A stretch of DNA of 48,322 nt from Chromobacterium aquaticum (lineage in GTDB: Bacteria > Pseudomonadota > Gammaproteobacteria > Burkholderiales > Chromobacteriaceae): contig NZ_JAJOHW010000113.1 of assembly GCF_021129195.1 (NCBI RefSeq), positions 1 through 48,322 of the forward strand. Reading direction: 5' to 3'. The notes under the pieces are model-generated. The model was given only the letters and a program-made list of their open reading frames with translations, was not told the origin of the DNA and searched no databases. Shown here in pieces: positions 9,889-18,617 of this stretch; positions within the stretch are counted from its first letter, which is position 1; each line of letters starts with the position of its first letter. The position numbers and the translations under genes were made by a program.

Positions 9889-10569
9889 TCAGCGTCTCTC
9901 AAAACGCACCGGCACCGTCAACACCGAATCCACCGGCTGGCCATTACGCTTGGCCGGTACAAAACGCCAACTCTCCACCGCGGCCTTGGCCGCCCGGTCC
10001 AGCCGTGGATAGCCGCTGCTGGCCGCCACCGTCACTTCGCTGGCGCGGCCGGCGGCGCTGACCCCGACCCGCAGCATCACCGTGCCCTCTTCGCCATTTT
10101 CCCGCGAGCGCTCCGGGTATTCCGGCTGCGGATTGCGCAGATATTCGGCCCGGTACAGCGCCACGCTATCCTGTCCGCCTGCCCTTGCCGCTCCGGAAGC
10201 GCCTTGCGCCGACGCCAAGCCGGCCGGCTCTCCTTCCCCAACGCCGGAGCCGCCTCCGACCACCGCCGGCAACGATGGGCGCTGCTGCGACGCAGCCTCG
10301 GGCGATGGCGCCGCCGGCCGCGCAATCGCCTTGGCAGCGGGAACGGACTTGGGCTGTGGAGATTGACGGCGCTCGACCGGCGGCGCTTTGGCTGCTTCCG
10401 CCCCCGCGCCATCGGGAACGCCGGCGGCCGGCGGCGCCGGCAAGCTCAGCGTCAGCACCGCCTGGCTGACGGGGGGGCGCGATGCGAACGGCCGCCAGCA
10501 AAACAAGAGCAGCGCGTGCAGCAGCAAGGACGCCAGCAAGGCCCAAGCCCACCCCGGCCGCGCGCGCAT
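9889..10569 (-). CDS. TonB-like energy transducer
   Basis: A 226-residue protein that probably couples inner-membrane proton motive force to outer-membrane receptors. The N-terminal helix ALLASLLLHALLLFCW carries the SxxxH motif typical of TonB anchors. A Pro/Ala-rich periplasmic linker follows (PAPPAAGVPDG; VERRQSPQPKSVPAAK), then a TonB C-terminal domain: NPQPEYPERSRENGEEGTVML, VGVSAAGRASEVTVAASSG and a closing beta strand. The start at 10569 has GAGG about seven bases upstream and lies 8 bases after the narK-type stop, so the two are probably co-transcribed. No exbB or exbD is in the window, so it must borrow another complex. Confidence 0.85.
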   Translation of the reverse strand: MRARPGWAWALLASLLLHALLLFCWRPFASRPPVSQAVLTLSLPAPPAAGVPDGAGAEAAKAPPVERRQSPQPKSVPAAKAIARPAAPSPEAASQQRPSLPAVVGGGSGVGEGEPAGLASAQGASGAARAGGQDSVALYRAEYLRNPQPEYPERSRENGEEGTVMLRVGVSAAGRASEVTVAASSGYPRLDRAAKAAVESWRFVPAKRNGQPVDSVLTVPVRFERR

Positions 10570-10577
10570 CCCGCGCC

Positions 10578-11957
10578 TCAGCAACGCATCCGGCTGCCCG
10601 GCCGGCTGTATTGCCACCAAGCCACCAGCATGGACACCAGATAAAAAACGAAGAACATGCCGAAGGCCGGCAGGAAGCTGCCGAAAGCGGCCAACGCGCT
10701 GCCAAAGGATTTGGGAATCACGAAACCACCGAAGGCCGCCATCACCGAGCTCACATTCATCGCCGACGCGCCACGGCGGCCGCCGCGCGCATAGGCCTCG
10801 GCGACGTTCAGGCCGGCGGCCTTGGCCTGCTGGCCGGCCTGCAACAGAAAGACCTTGGGCGCCAACTGGAAAGATGAGCCGTTGCCAACGCCGGCGGCGA
10901 AGAAAATCAGCTGGAACATCGCCAGGAACAGCCAGAACGAACCGCCGCTGCTGGCGGTGGGCATGCTCAGGTAAACGCCAACGGTGGCCAGCGCCATCAC
11001 CCCATTGCTGAGCATGGTGGCGATGCCGCCGCCGATGTGGTCGCCCATCCAGCCTCCCAGCGGCCGCGACAGCGCGCAGATCATCGGCCCGATGAAGGCG
11101 TAGGGCGTGACGTCGATCAGCGGAAACATATTGCGCGCCAACAGCGGGAAGGCGGCGGCGAAGCCGAGAAAGGTGCCGTAGCTGCCCATGTACAGCAGGC
11201 AGATATACCAGGTGTGCGGATCTCGCATCGCGTCCAGCTGATCATGCGGCGTGATGCGCAGCTTGGGCAGGTCATGCGCGTAGAGCAGGCAGGCCAGCGC
11301 GATGACGACGATGAAGGGCAGCCACAGATAGCCGGCGTTCTGCAGCCACACCGGATGCACGGCGCCGCCGACGCCCCAGATCTGCGGCATGCCGCCGGCC
11401 GCGCCGAACAAGGGCAGCAGGATAGCGACCGGAATCGCCAGCTGCGCCACCGACACACCCAGATTGCCAAGGCCGGCGTTCAAGCCCATCGCCAGCCCCT
11501 TGGCCGCCTTGGGGAAGAAAAAGCTGGTATTGGACAGATGCGAGGCGCTGGCGCCACCGCCGATGCCACATAGGCCGGACACCAGCAGCAGAATGGGAAA
11601 AGGCGTCGAAATATCCTGCACCACCGCGGCCACGCCCACCGCCGGCAGCAAGAGCAGCAAGGTGGAAATCCCCAGCCACAGGCCGCCGCCCACCCAGCTC
11701 CATATCCAGGAGTACAGCAAGCGCATCAAGGCACCGACCAGCGGCGGAATCGACACCAGCAGGAACTGTTGCTGATTGCTGAGCGCGAACCCCACCGCCG
11801 GCAGGTTGACCACCACCATGCTCCACATCATCCAGATATTGAAGTTCAGGTGCAGCGACAGGATGGACAGCCAGAGATTGCGATTGGCGATGCGCCGGCC
11901 GCGGCGCAGCCAGAAGATAGGGTTTTCAGGTTCCCAACGCTTGATGCTTACGGTCAT
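10578..11957 (-). CDS. NarK-family nitrate/nitrite transporter (MFS)
   Basis: Inner-membrane major facilitator protein of about 459 residues with around 12 predicted helices. The N-terminus (KRWEPENPIFWLRRGRRIANRNLWLSI) and the conserved FNIWMMWSMVVVNLP and GGGASASHLSNTSFFFP segments are NarK-like; the family takes up nitrate or exports nitrite. A second nitrate-signature-like region is GGFVIPKSFG near the end. ATGs at 11966 and 11957 are both possible; 11957 has GATGAG upstream. No nitrate reductase genes adjoin it, so whether it works in respiration or assimilation is unknown. The TonB-like gene follows directly. A seven-base inverted repeat (GCCGTCA / TGACGGC at 12047-12069) lies upstream and could be a regulator site. 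Confidence 0.85.
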   Translation of the reverse strand: MTVSIKRWEPENPIFWLRRGRRIANRNLWLSILSLHLNFNIWMMWSMVVVNLPAVGFALSNQQQFLLVSIPPLVGALMRLLYSWIWSWVGGGLWLGISTLLLLLPAVGVAAVVQDISTPFPILLLVSGLCGIGGGASASHLSNTSFFFPKAAKGLAMGLNAGLGNLGVSVAQLAIPVAILLPLFGAAGGMPQIWGVGGAVHPVWLQNAGYLWLPFIVVIALACLLYAHDLPKLRITPHDQLDAMRDPHTWYICLLYMGSYGTFLGFAAAFPLLARNMFPLIDVTPYAFIGPMICALSRPLGGWMGDHIGGGIATMLSNGVMALATVGVYLSMPTASSGGSFWLFLAMFQLIFFAAGVGNGSSFQLAPKVFLLQAGQQAKAAGLNVAEAYARGGRRGASAMNVSSVMAAFGGFVIPKSFGSALAAFGSFLPAFGMFFVFYLVSMLVAWWQYSRPGSRMRC

Positions 11958-12160
11958 GCCACTCATCCAGCAACGATATCGCCCGGCGGCCGTTGCCGTC
12001 GGGAAGCTGCGCAGTATGCCAGCCGCGCGCGCGGCCTAGTTTGCGCGCCGTCAAACTGTAACTGACGGCAATAGTCCGCGCCAGCCCGTTTAAACGATGG
12101 CTAACAAACCCGGCGGGTGCCAGGCGGGCTTTGCCACCGGCAGTAGCCGGTTGTCGGATA

Positions 12161-12269
12161 CCAAAGACCTTGCGGCTGAAAAAGCGGAATGTACACGTGG
12201 TACATGAGCATTTCGAAGCGGGTTTCAACGCCGTATCGCCGACGCGCAGCAGATCGTAAACAGGTTCTT
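12161..12269 (-). repeat. MITE-like palindromic repeat, diverged second copy
   Basis: Read on the minus strand this copy starts at AAGAACCTGTTT, overlapping the smc stop codon, and continues with CTGCTGCGCGTCGGCG, GCGTTGAAA, GCTTCGAAATGCTCATG and TTCAGCCGCAA, all shared with the copy at 1611-1761. Its centre forms ATGTAC / GTACAT instead of AATGCTCA / TGAGCATT, a compensated change that keeps the palindrome. The right terminal repeat is not recognisable. Confidence 0.65.
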
Positions 12270-15200
12270 AGGCGGTTTCCCGCATTTTCAATGCTTCCAC
12301 AATGTCCACCGCCACAATGCGGCTGACCCCCTGCTCCTGCATGGTGACGCCCACCAGTTGCTCCGCCATTTCCATGGTCAGGCGGTTATGGGAAATATAG
12401 AGAAACTGGGTGCGCTCCGACATCTGTTTGACCAGGTCGCAGAAGCGGCTGGTATTGGCGTCGTCCAGCGGCGCGTCCACTTCGTCCAGCAGGCAGAACG
12501 GCGCCGGGTTCAGGGAAAACAGCGAGAACACCAGGCTCATCGCGGTCAATGCCTTTTCACCGCCGGACAGCAGGTGAATGGTGCTGTTCTTCTTGCCTGG
12601 CGGCTGGGCGATGATCTGCACGCCGGCATCCAGCAAGTCCTCTCCGGTCAGCACCAGCTCGGCGCGGCCGCCGCCGAACAGCGTGGGGAAGAACTCGCGC
12701 ATCTTGGTGTTGACCGCGTCGTAAGTGGCTTGCAGCATCTCGCGGGTTTCGCCGTCTATCTTGGCGATCGCTTCTTCCAGCGTCGCCATCGCCAGGGTCA
12801 GGTCCTCGGACTGGCTGGCCAGGTAATCGCCGCGTTTGCGGGCTTCATCCAGTTCTTCCAGCGCCGCCAGGTTGACCGCGCCCAGGCCTTCCAGCGCGCG
12901 CGCCAGCCGCGCGATTTCTGCGGCCAGCGCGTTCGGCTTCACCGCCTCGCTCAGATCGGCCATCAAGGCGGCCTCGTCGGCGCCGGCGCTGGCCAGTTCT
13001 TCGGCGAAGCGCTCCATCGCCAGCCGCGCTTCCTGGTGCTTGAGCAGCCAGTCCGAGCGCGATTCACGCAGCGCCGGCAAAGCGGCGTTGGCCTGTTGCT
13101 GCTGCTGGGTCAACTCGCGCAGCCTCTCGGTCAGGCCGTTGAGCCGGTCACGCACCGCGCCCAGCCGTTGTTCGCGCTGCTCGCGTTCGGCCAAGGCCAG
13201 TTGCAAGGCCTCTTCCGGCACAGCCTCTTCCACCGCCTCGGCCTCTTCGGCCAGGGCTTCCAGGCGCTCGGCCAATTGCTGATCGCGCTCGTCCAGTTCG
13301 CGGCCGCGCCGCGCCAGTTCGGCCACCTTCTGCTCGGCGGTGCTCATTTCCAGCTTGATTTCGTGCAGCATGCGCTCGGCGTCGCGGGTCTTGTTGCGCG
13401 CCAGTTGCAAGCCGGTTTCGGCGTTCAGGCGGTCCAAACGCATCTCTTCCAGCTGTACCGCCAGTTCCTCCAGCGTCAGCGCCGCCTCTTCGCCCAGCAT
13501 CTCGGCCTCGGCCATGCCTTCCCCGGCCAGTTCGCGCTCTTCTGCGATGCGGCTGCGCTCGGCCTCGATCGCCGCCAGACGCGCCGCGCCCTGGCGCGCG
13601 GCCTGGTCCAGCTTGACGTGTTCCAATGTGGCGGCGTTCAGTTCCGCTTCCAGCCGGGTCAGCGCGCCCTTTTGCGCGCGCACCGCTTCGGCCAGCATGC
13701 CGCTGCGGCTCTGCGAGGATTCACGACGCTGCTGCAAGGCGCCCACTTCCGGCAGCAGGCTGTCCAGGCGCGCCTGCGCCGCTTCCAGCAGCGCCTTGCG
13801 CGCCATCAGGCCGTCGCCGCCGGCTTCGGCGTGCAGGCAGAGGCTGGCGGCGTAAACGCGATGGCCTTCCGGCGTCAGCAGGCAGGCGCCTGCCGGCAGT
13901 TGCTCGCGCAGCGCTTGCGCCTGCTCCAGCGAATCAGCCAGGTAGATGCCGGCCAGCCAGTCTTGCAAGGCCGGCACAAAAGCGTCGGCGGCGCGCACTT
14001 GCTGCAATAAGGTCGGCCATGGACGCTCAGGCTGCCACTCGCTGCGGGCGCCGCCGTCGGCCAACGCCAGCGCCGCCGGCGGCGGTTCTCCGGACAAGGC
14101 TGCGGCGCGCGCGGCCAGGCGCTCCCCCAGCGCCGCCTCCAGCGCCGGCTGCCACTTGGGCTCCACCTGCAGGCTTTGCCACAGCTGCGGCGCATCGGCC
14201 AGACCCTGGCGCTGCAACCAGCCATCCAGTTGCTCGCTGGCCGCTTCACGCGCCAGCATGCCGGCCAAGGCGGCGGCCTCGGCCTCGGCGCGCGCCTGTT
14301 CGCCGCGCAGCGCGGCCAGTTGTTCGTCCAGCTTTTCGCGCTCTGCCGCCAGGTCGGCCTGCTTGGCCTCGTCGGCCACCAGCCGCGCCCGCACCGTGTC
14401 CAAGGCGCCGCGCGCGCGTTCGACCTCGGCGGCGGCGGCTTGCTGCTGCGCTTGATCCGGCAGGTTCAGATCGCTCAGTTCACGCCGCAGCGCGTCCTCG
14501 CGGCTGGACAGCTGTTCCAGGCCACGGCGCAGATGCTCCAGTTTCTGGCGCGACAGGTCGCGGTCGCGGCTCAGATTGGCCTGCTGCGCGGTCAAGCCGT
14601 TCAAGTGTTGCTCGATGGCGCGGTATTCCGCCTCGGCGGTGGGCAGTTCGTCAGCGCCGTCCTCCAGCGTCATCTGCGCTTCTTCCAGCCCCATCTGCGC
14701 TTCTTCGCGCCGCGGCAGCCAGTCGTCCAGCTCCGCCGACACCTGGCCTCGGCCCTCGGCCAGCACTTGGCGCTCGGTGCGCACGCTGCCCAGTTCGCGG
14801 TCCACTCGGGCGCGGTTCTGCTCGCGGTGGCGCTGGGCTTCTTCCAGCCGCGCCAGCTGCGCATTGGCTTCGAACAAATGCTGTTGCGCTTCGTGCACTT
14901 CGTCGCTGGCGGCGAAATGCCCTTCGCGCACGGTTTCGGATTCGGCCTCCAGATGAGTGACCGCAGCCTCCAGCGCCGCTTCCTCGGTTTCGATGCGCGC
15001 CAGTTCGGCGCGCGCCGCCGCCTCGTTGCGCGCCGCTTCTTCGCGCCGCGCCAAGGCCAGCAGGTTCTGCTTGTGGGTCAGCGCGCCGCGCAGGTCGTGA
15101 TATTGGGCCGCCACTTCCGCCTGCTCGGACAGGCGCTCCACCTGGCGCTCCAGCTCTTGCCGCAAGTCGGCGATGCGTTCCAGATTGGCGCGGGTGTCGG

Positions 15201-15753
15201 CGATGCGGTGTTCGGTCTCGCGGCGGCGTTCCTTGTACTTGGACACGCCGGCGGCTTCTTCCAGATAGGCGCGCAGTTCTTCCGGCCGCGCTTCGATGAT
15301 GCGCGAGATCATGCCCTGCTCGATCACCGCGTAACCGCGCGCGCCGACGCCGGTGCCGAGGAACAGGTCGGTGATGTCGCGGCGGCGCACCTGCTGGTTG
15401 TTGATGAAGTAGCTGGATTCGCCCTGGCGGGTCAGCACTCGCTTGATCGCCACTTCCGCGTACTGGCCCCAGGCGCCGGTAAGCGCGCCGTCGCCGTTGT
15501 CGAACACCAGTTCCACCGAGGCGCGGCTGACCGGCTTGCGCGTGGACGAGCCGTTGAAGATCACGTCCTGCATCGATTCGCCGCGCAACTGCTTGGCCGA
15601 GGATTCGCCCAATACCCAGCGCACCGCGTCTATCACATTGGACTTGCCGCAGCCATTGGGGCCGATCACCGCCACCAGTTGGCCGGGCACGGCAATGCTG
15701 GTGGGGTCGACGAATGACTTGAAACCGGCAAGCTTGATGTGGGTGAGACGCAA
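12268..15753 (-). CDS. smc: Chromosome segregation ATPase SMC
   Basis: Condensin subunit that organises and segregates the chromosome. Walker A GPNGCGKSN lies near residue 32, a long coiled coil follows, a hinge lies about residues 510-640, and a second coiled coil leads to the signature LLSGGEKAL and Walker B FCLLDEVDAPLDD near the end. The conserved family start RLTHIKLAGFKSFVDPT is reached from a TTG at 15753, with GAGG about six bases upstream; the frame stays open for 52 more codons, but that stretch has no SMC sequence. The resulting 1161 residues is the normal length. The stop overlaps the end of a palindromic repeat. scpA and scpB are not in the window. Confidence 0.96.
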   Translation of the reverse strand: MRLTHIKLAGFKSFVDPTSIAVPGQLVAVIGPNGCGKSNVIDAVRWVLGESSAKQLRGESMQDVIFNGSSTRKPVSRASVELVFDNGDGALTGAWGQYAEVAIKRVLTRQGESSYFINNQQVRRRDITDLFLGTGVGARGYAVIEQGMISRIIEARPEELRAYLEEAAGVSKYKERRRETEHRIADTRANLERIADLRQELERQVERLSEQAEVAAQYHDLRGALTHKQNLLALARREEAARNEAAARAELARIETEEAALEAAVTHLEAESETVREGHFAASDEVHEAQQHLFEANAQLARLEEAQRHREQNRARVDRELGSVRTERQVLAEGRGQVSAELDDWLPRREEAQMGLEEAQMTLEDGADELPTAEAEYRAIEQHLNGLTAQQANLSRDRDLSRQKLEHLRRGLEQLSSREDALRRELSDLNLPDQAQQQAAAAEVERARGALDTVRARLVADEAKQADLAAEREKLDEQLAALRGEQARAEAEAAALAGMLAREAASEQLDGWLQRQGLADAPQLWQSLQVEPKWQPALEAALGERLAARAAALSGEPPPAALALADGGARSEWQPERPWPTLLQQVRAADAFVPALQDWLAGIYLADSLEQAQALREQLPAGACLLTPEGHRVYAASLCLHAEAGGDGLMARKALLEAAQARLDSLLPEVGALQQRRESSQSRSGMLAEAVRAQKGALTRLEAELNAATLEHVKLDQAARQGAARLAAIEAERSRIAEERELAGEGMAEAEMLGEEAALTLEELAVQLEEMRLDRLNAETGLQLARNKTRDAERMLHEIKLEMSTAEQKVAELARRGRELDERDQQLAERLEALAEEAEAVEEAVPEEALQLALAEREQREQRLGAVRDRLNGLTERLRELTQQQQQANAALPALRESRSDWLLKHQEARLAMERFAEELASAGADEAALMADLSEAVKPNALAAEIARLARALEGLGAVNLAALEELDEARKRGDYLASQSEDLTLAMATLEEAIAKIDGETREMLQATYDAVNTKMREFFPTLFGGGRAELVLTGEDLLDAGVQIIAQPPGKKNSTIHLLSGGEKALTAMSLVFSLFSLNPAPFCLLDEVDAPLDDANTSRFCDLVKQMSERTQFLYISHNRLTMEMAEQLVGVTMQEQGVSRIVAVDIVEALKMRETA

Positions 15754-15871
15754 AATGTCCTCGCAATGGCAGGGCGAAAATCGGCATTTTAGCAGTTGCC
15801 CGCTCCGGCTGCGCGTCGCGCGCGGGCCTGTTGCGCGTCGCGCAGCCGCATCTACCCAGCCAGCCCACTTA

Positions 15872-15880
15872 TGCCATAAT
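15872..15880 (+). promoter_or_regulatory. Extended -10 promoter directly before yqgE
   Basis: TGCCATAAT is an extended -10 (TGN plus CATAAT) ending six bases before the yqgE ATG at 15887. Normal initiation distance would put the transcript start at or within a base or two of the start codon, giving a leaderless mRNA. No good -35 is seen, which extended -10 promoters tolerate. smc starts divergently at 15753. Confidence 0.45.
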
Positions 15881-15886
15881 GGCCGC

Positions 15887-16450
15887 ATGGAACCGCTATC
15901 GTTGTCCAATCACTTCTTGATCGCCATGCCCAATATGGCGGACCCGCTGTTCTCGCGCTCGCTGGTGTATCTATGCGAGCACGGCGAGCACGGCTCCATG
16001 GGCCTGATCATCAACAAGCCTTCCGGCATCGCCATGGCGCAGCTGTTCGACCAGATCGACCTGCCATTGGACGGTGAATCGCTGCGCGCCGAGCCCATCT
16101 ACTTCGGCGGCCCGGTGCAACCGGATCGCGGCTTCGTGCTGCACATGCCGGTGGGCAATTGGCAATCCAGCCTACTGGTCACCGACGATATCGCGCTGAC
16201 CACGTCCAAGGATGTGCTGATAGCGGTATCCGAGGATCACAATCAGCCGGAACGCATGCTGATCACGCTGGGCTATTCCGGCTGGAGCGCCGGCCAGCTG
16301 GAGCAGGAAATCGCCGACAACGGCTGGCTGACGGTGCCGGCGCGTCCGGACATCATCTTCGGCCTGCCTTGCGAAGAACGCTACGACGCCGCGATGGCGC
16401 TGCTGGGCTTCGATCCCTCGCTGTTGTCCACGGATGTCGGCCATGCCTGA
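15887..16450 (+). CDS. yqgE: YqgE/AlgH family protein (UPF0301)
   Basis: Conserved proteobacterial protein of 187 residues with unknown biochemical role; family members are named AlgH in Pseudomonas. Diagnostic segments are [21 protein letters not shown] at the N-terminus, [25 protein letters not shown] and [15 protein letters not shown]. The start was chosen at 15887 because upstream in-frame sequence is antisense to smc and lacks family similarity. It overlaps ruvX by 17 bases, the standard yqgE-ruvX pairing, which suggests coupled expression. No strong ribosome binding site is visible, in keeping with a possible leaderless transcript. Confidence 0.93.
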   Translation: MEPLSLSNHFLIAMPNMADPLFSRSLVYLCEHGEHGSMGLIINKPSGIAMAQLFDQIDLPLDGESLRAEPIYFGGPVQPDRGFVLHMPVGNWQSSLLVTDDIALTTSKDVLIAVSEDHNQPERMLITLGYSGWSAGQLEQEIADNGWLTVPARPDIIFGLPCEERYDAAMALLGFDPSLLSTDVGHA

Positions 16451-16871
16451 AGGCTGCGCACTGGCATTCGACTTTGGCGAGCGCCGCATCGGCGTCGCCG
16501 TCGGGGACACCATCGTGGGCATTCCCCATCCGCTCATCACCATAGACACCGAAATCAACGATGCGCGCTTTGCCGCCATCGCCGCCTTGATCGCGGAATG
16601 GCAACCGGCTCAGCTGGTGGTGGGGCTGCCCATGCATATCGACGGCACCGAGCACCAGATGACGCAGTTGGCGCGCCGCTTCGCCAACCGGCTGAAGGGC
16701 CGCTACGGTCTGCCGGTGTGGCTGGTGGATGAGCGGCTGACCTCGGTGGTGGCCGAATCCATGCTGGAAGAAGCCGGCGTGCGCGGCCGCAAGCAGAAGC
16801 CGGCGCTGGACCAGGTGGCGGCCCAGGCCATCCTGCTGACCTGGTTCGAGCACCCCGGCCACGCGGTCTGA
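16434..16871 (+). CDS. ruvX: RuvX/YqgF family Holliday-junction-resolvase-like nuclease
   Basis: RNase H-fold nuclease implicated in 16S rRNA 5'-end processing and possibly recombination. The 145-residue protein shows the family blocks in order: [16 protein letters not shown] with the first catalytic Asp, [24 protein letters not shown] and [13 protein letters not shown] with the last catalytic Asp. The start at 16434 overlaps yqgE; an ATG three codons later (16443) is an alternative. The stop is 5 bases before the next gene, so yqgE, ruvX and the two DUF3592 genes look like one operon. Confidence 0.94.
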   Translation: MSAMPEGCALAFDFGERRIGVAVGDTIVGIPHPLITIDTEINDARFAAIAALIAEWQPAQLVVGLPMHIDGTEHQMTQLARRFANRLKGRYGLPVWLVDERLTSVVAESMLEEAGVRGRKQKPALDQVAAQAILLTWFEHPGHAV

Positions 16872-16876
16872 ACCCG

Positions 16877-17392
16877 ATGAGATTATCGCCGCAAGCCCGG
16901 CTCAGCGCGCTGATGCTGGCCTTCCTGGCCAGCCTGCTGGGCCTGATCGCCATCCTGCTGACGCCGCATCAGCTGCGGGAATGGCGCAATGCGCCAGGCC
17001 ATGTCGAAAGCAGCCGCATGCTGGTGGTGTCCAGCGCCGAACACCCGGACCAATTCTACTGGCAGCCCTATGTGCAATACCTGTACACGGTGCGCGGCCA
17101 GGTCTACCACAACGACCGGCTGTTCGCCGTCGACAAGGCCCTGCCCGGCGACCGCAGCAACGCCGACGATCTGACCCGGCGCTTCCCCGCCGGCAAGGCG
17201 ATCACCGTCTACTACAATCCGCGCAGCCCGGCCGAATCGGTGCTGATCAAGGGCGGCGACAGCGATATCGGCAGCGCCAAATTCATCCTGGCGGCGCTGA
17301 GCGCGCTGTTCGGCTGGGCGCTGCTGTACCGGCTGCGCGCGCGGCTGCCGCTGCCGCGCCGGCGCATTCAACGCGGCGCGCGCGTCCCATGA
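16877..17392 (+). CDS. DUF3592 membrane protein, first of tandem pair
   Basis: A 171-residue protein of unknown function. An N-terminal helix (about residues 9-29, ALMLAFLASLLGLIAILL) and a C-terminal helix (about 136-155) bracket a soluble domain. That domain has DUF3592 character: the stretch YVQYLYTVRGQVYHNDRLF, then FPAGKAITVYYNPRSPAESVL. Known DUF3592 proteins are small membrane proteins without a settled role. It follows ruvX by 5 bases and overlaps the next DUF3592 gene by ATGA, so the two are probably translated together and may form a heteromer (inference). Confidence 0.8.
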   Translation: MRLSPQARLSALMLAFLASLLGLIAILLTPHQLREWRNAPGHVESSRMLVVSSAEHPDQFYWQPYVQYLYTVRGQVYHNDRLFAVDKALPGDRSNADDLTRRFPAGKAITVYYNPRSPAESVLIKGGDSDIGSAKFILAALSALFGWALLYRLRARLPLPRRRIQRGARVP

Positions 17393-17844
17393 GCGAGAAA
17401 GTCATCGCCCTGCTGCTGATCGCCATCGGCGCGGCCATTTCCATCTATCTATGGCAGCAGTCTGCCAAGGCGCAGCAAGCCGCCAGCTGGCCCAGCACGA
17501 CCGGCAAGATCGTCTCCAGCGAAGTGGACTGGCGCCAGATGCGCGGCGGCGACAGCTCGGACCGCAAGGAGTACCGCGCCATCGTGCGCTATGAATACCT
17601 GGTGGCCGGCAGCGTCCACCACGCGCAGCAACTGCGCTTCCCCAACCCCGGCTACGGCGGCAGCGAGCAGCAGGCGCGGGACATCGTCCAGCATTATCCG
17701 GCCGCCCAGGCCGTGCAGGTGTTCTACAACCCGCAGAATCCCGAAGAAGCCTGCCTGGAGCCGGGCAAGCACTGGACGGTGTGGCTGGGCCAGGCGATGG
17801 CCGCGCTGATCGCCCTCATCGGCCTGTTCTGGCTGCGCCGCTGA
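17389..17844 (+). CDS. DUF3592 membrane protein, second of tandem pair
   Basis: A 151-residue paralogue-like partner of the preceding protein. An N-terminal helix (VIALLLIAIGAAISIYLW) and a C-terminal helix (AMAALIALIGLFWL) enclose the domain with WPSTTGKIVSSEVDW, YRAIVRYEYLVAGSVHHAQQL and HYPAAQAVQVFYNPQNPEEACLEPG. The last block mirrors the YYNPRSP block of the first protein, and the C-terminal part (FYNPxxPxxACLEPG) is closer to the usual DUF3592 ending. The start is the ATG in the ATGA overlap. Function unknown. Confidence 0.8.
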   Translation: MSEKVIALLLIAIGAAISIYLWQQSAKAQQAASWPSTTGKIVSSEVDWRQMRGGDSSDRKEYRAIVRYEYLVAGSVHHAQQLRFPNPGYGGSEQQARDIVQHYPAAQAVQVFYNPQNPEEACLEPGKHWTVWLGQAMAALIALIGLFWLRR

Positions 17845-17934
17845 GCCGCAATATCTGGCAATACTTTAGCCATGGCGCGGAACGCCGCGCGGCGGCTATA
17901 ACTCAGTCAGTTCCCGTCTCCATCTGGATTCGTC

Positions 17935-18384
17935 ATGAGCAGCACCATCACCCAAGCCGCGCAGATCTCGCTGGCCAGCGCCGCCTTGCTCAATGGCGGC
18001 GTCGCGCCCTCGCCGGTGCAGCAGTCGGCGCAAGCTTCGCCGGAACTGGCGGCCCAGGCCGCGCAGCTGGCGGCGGACGCCAGCGCCATCGTGACACTGG
18101 GCGGCGCCAGCGCTAGCGACCCCAGCTATAACGCGGCCGGCTTGCTCAACAGCTTCACCCAGGCCGGCACCCTGCAAGGCGGCCTGCTCAGCGTCGGCAA
18201 CGCCGCGGATACCGCGCAGCAAAGCAGCGATCAGCAAGTGGTCGGCCAGTTGCTGGGCGGCGGCAGTAGCAGCAGCGCCGGCCTCAGCAATGCCTGGGCC
18301 TCGGTATTGCGCAGCAATCCCGAACTCGCCGGCCAGGCGATGCAAAGCAATCTCGACAGCGGCATCATCGACACCCTGGCCTGA
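17935..18384 (+). CDS. Low-complexity Ala/Ser/Gly/Gln-rich orphan protein
   Basis: I do not recognise this 149-residue protein. It has no signal peptide, no membrane helix, no cysteine and very few charged residues. Ala, Ser, Gly, Gln and Leu dominate, with runs such as GGGSSSS. Coding is supported by third-position GC bias like its neighbours and by the absence of any competing long frame with protein-like content. The ribosome binding site is weak (CTGGATT). A TATAAC about 35 bases upstream (17897-17902) could be a -10. The composition recalls secreted or surface-assembled proteins, but no specific secretion signal can be named. Confidence 0.55.
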   Translation: MSSTITQAAQISLASAALLNGGVAPSPVQQSAQASPELAAQAAQLAADASAIVTLGGASASDPSYNAAGLLNSFTQAGTLQGGLLSVGNAADTAQQSSDQQVVGQLLGGGSSSSAGLSNAWASVLRSNPELAGQAMQSNLDSGIIDTLA

Positions 18385-18617
18385 GCCCCCCTCGCGTTCC
18401 GCCGGACTTGCCCGCGCGGCATCCACTCCGTCTCTGCCATTTGACCGCCGTCGGGCGCTGCTCGCGCTTACCAGCCAAGATAAACAATTAAATAACCGTT
18501 ATTGATTATGCGAAATATATAGTGTTTAATTTTTATAATAGCTACTGATAGCCACTGACAAAAAATGACATTGCCGTCACAATGTCGCCCCATCTGAAAC
18601 TCCTCGCCGCCTAGCCG
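18385..18617 (+). promoter_or_regulatory. AT-rich control region of the sensor-kinase operon
   Basis: A 233-base gap whose second half is the most AT-rich stretch of the window. It contains a perfect TATAAT (18534-18539), a palindrome AATAAC-C-GTTATT (18491-18503), an imperfect tandem repeat GCTACTGATA / GCCACTGACA (18541-18560) and an inverted repeat GACATTG / CAATGTC (18567-18586). The last lies 30-50 bases before the kinase ATG. No gene is seen. Likely a regulated promoter; AT-richness may attract nucleoid proteins. Confidence 0.5.

Noticed and set aside
12358-15717. Long plus-strand frames of 513 and 550 codons over smc
   Set aside because: Antisense shadows of smc with Gln/Arg/Ala-rich content and no motifs; the minus-strand frame encodes a full SMC.
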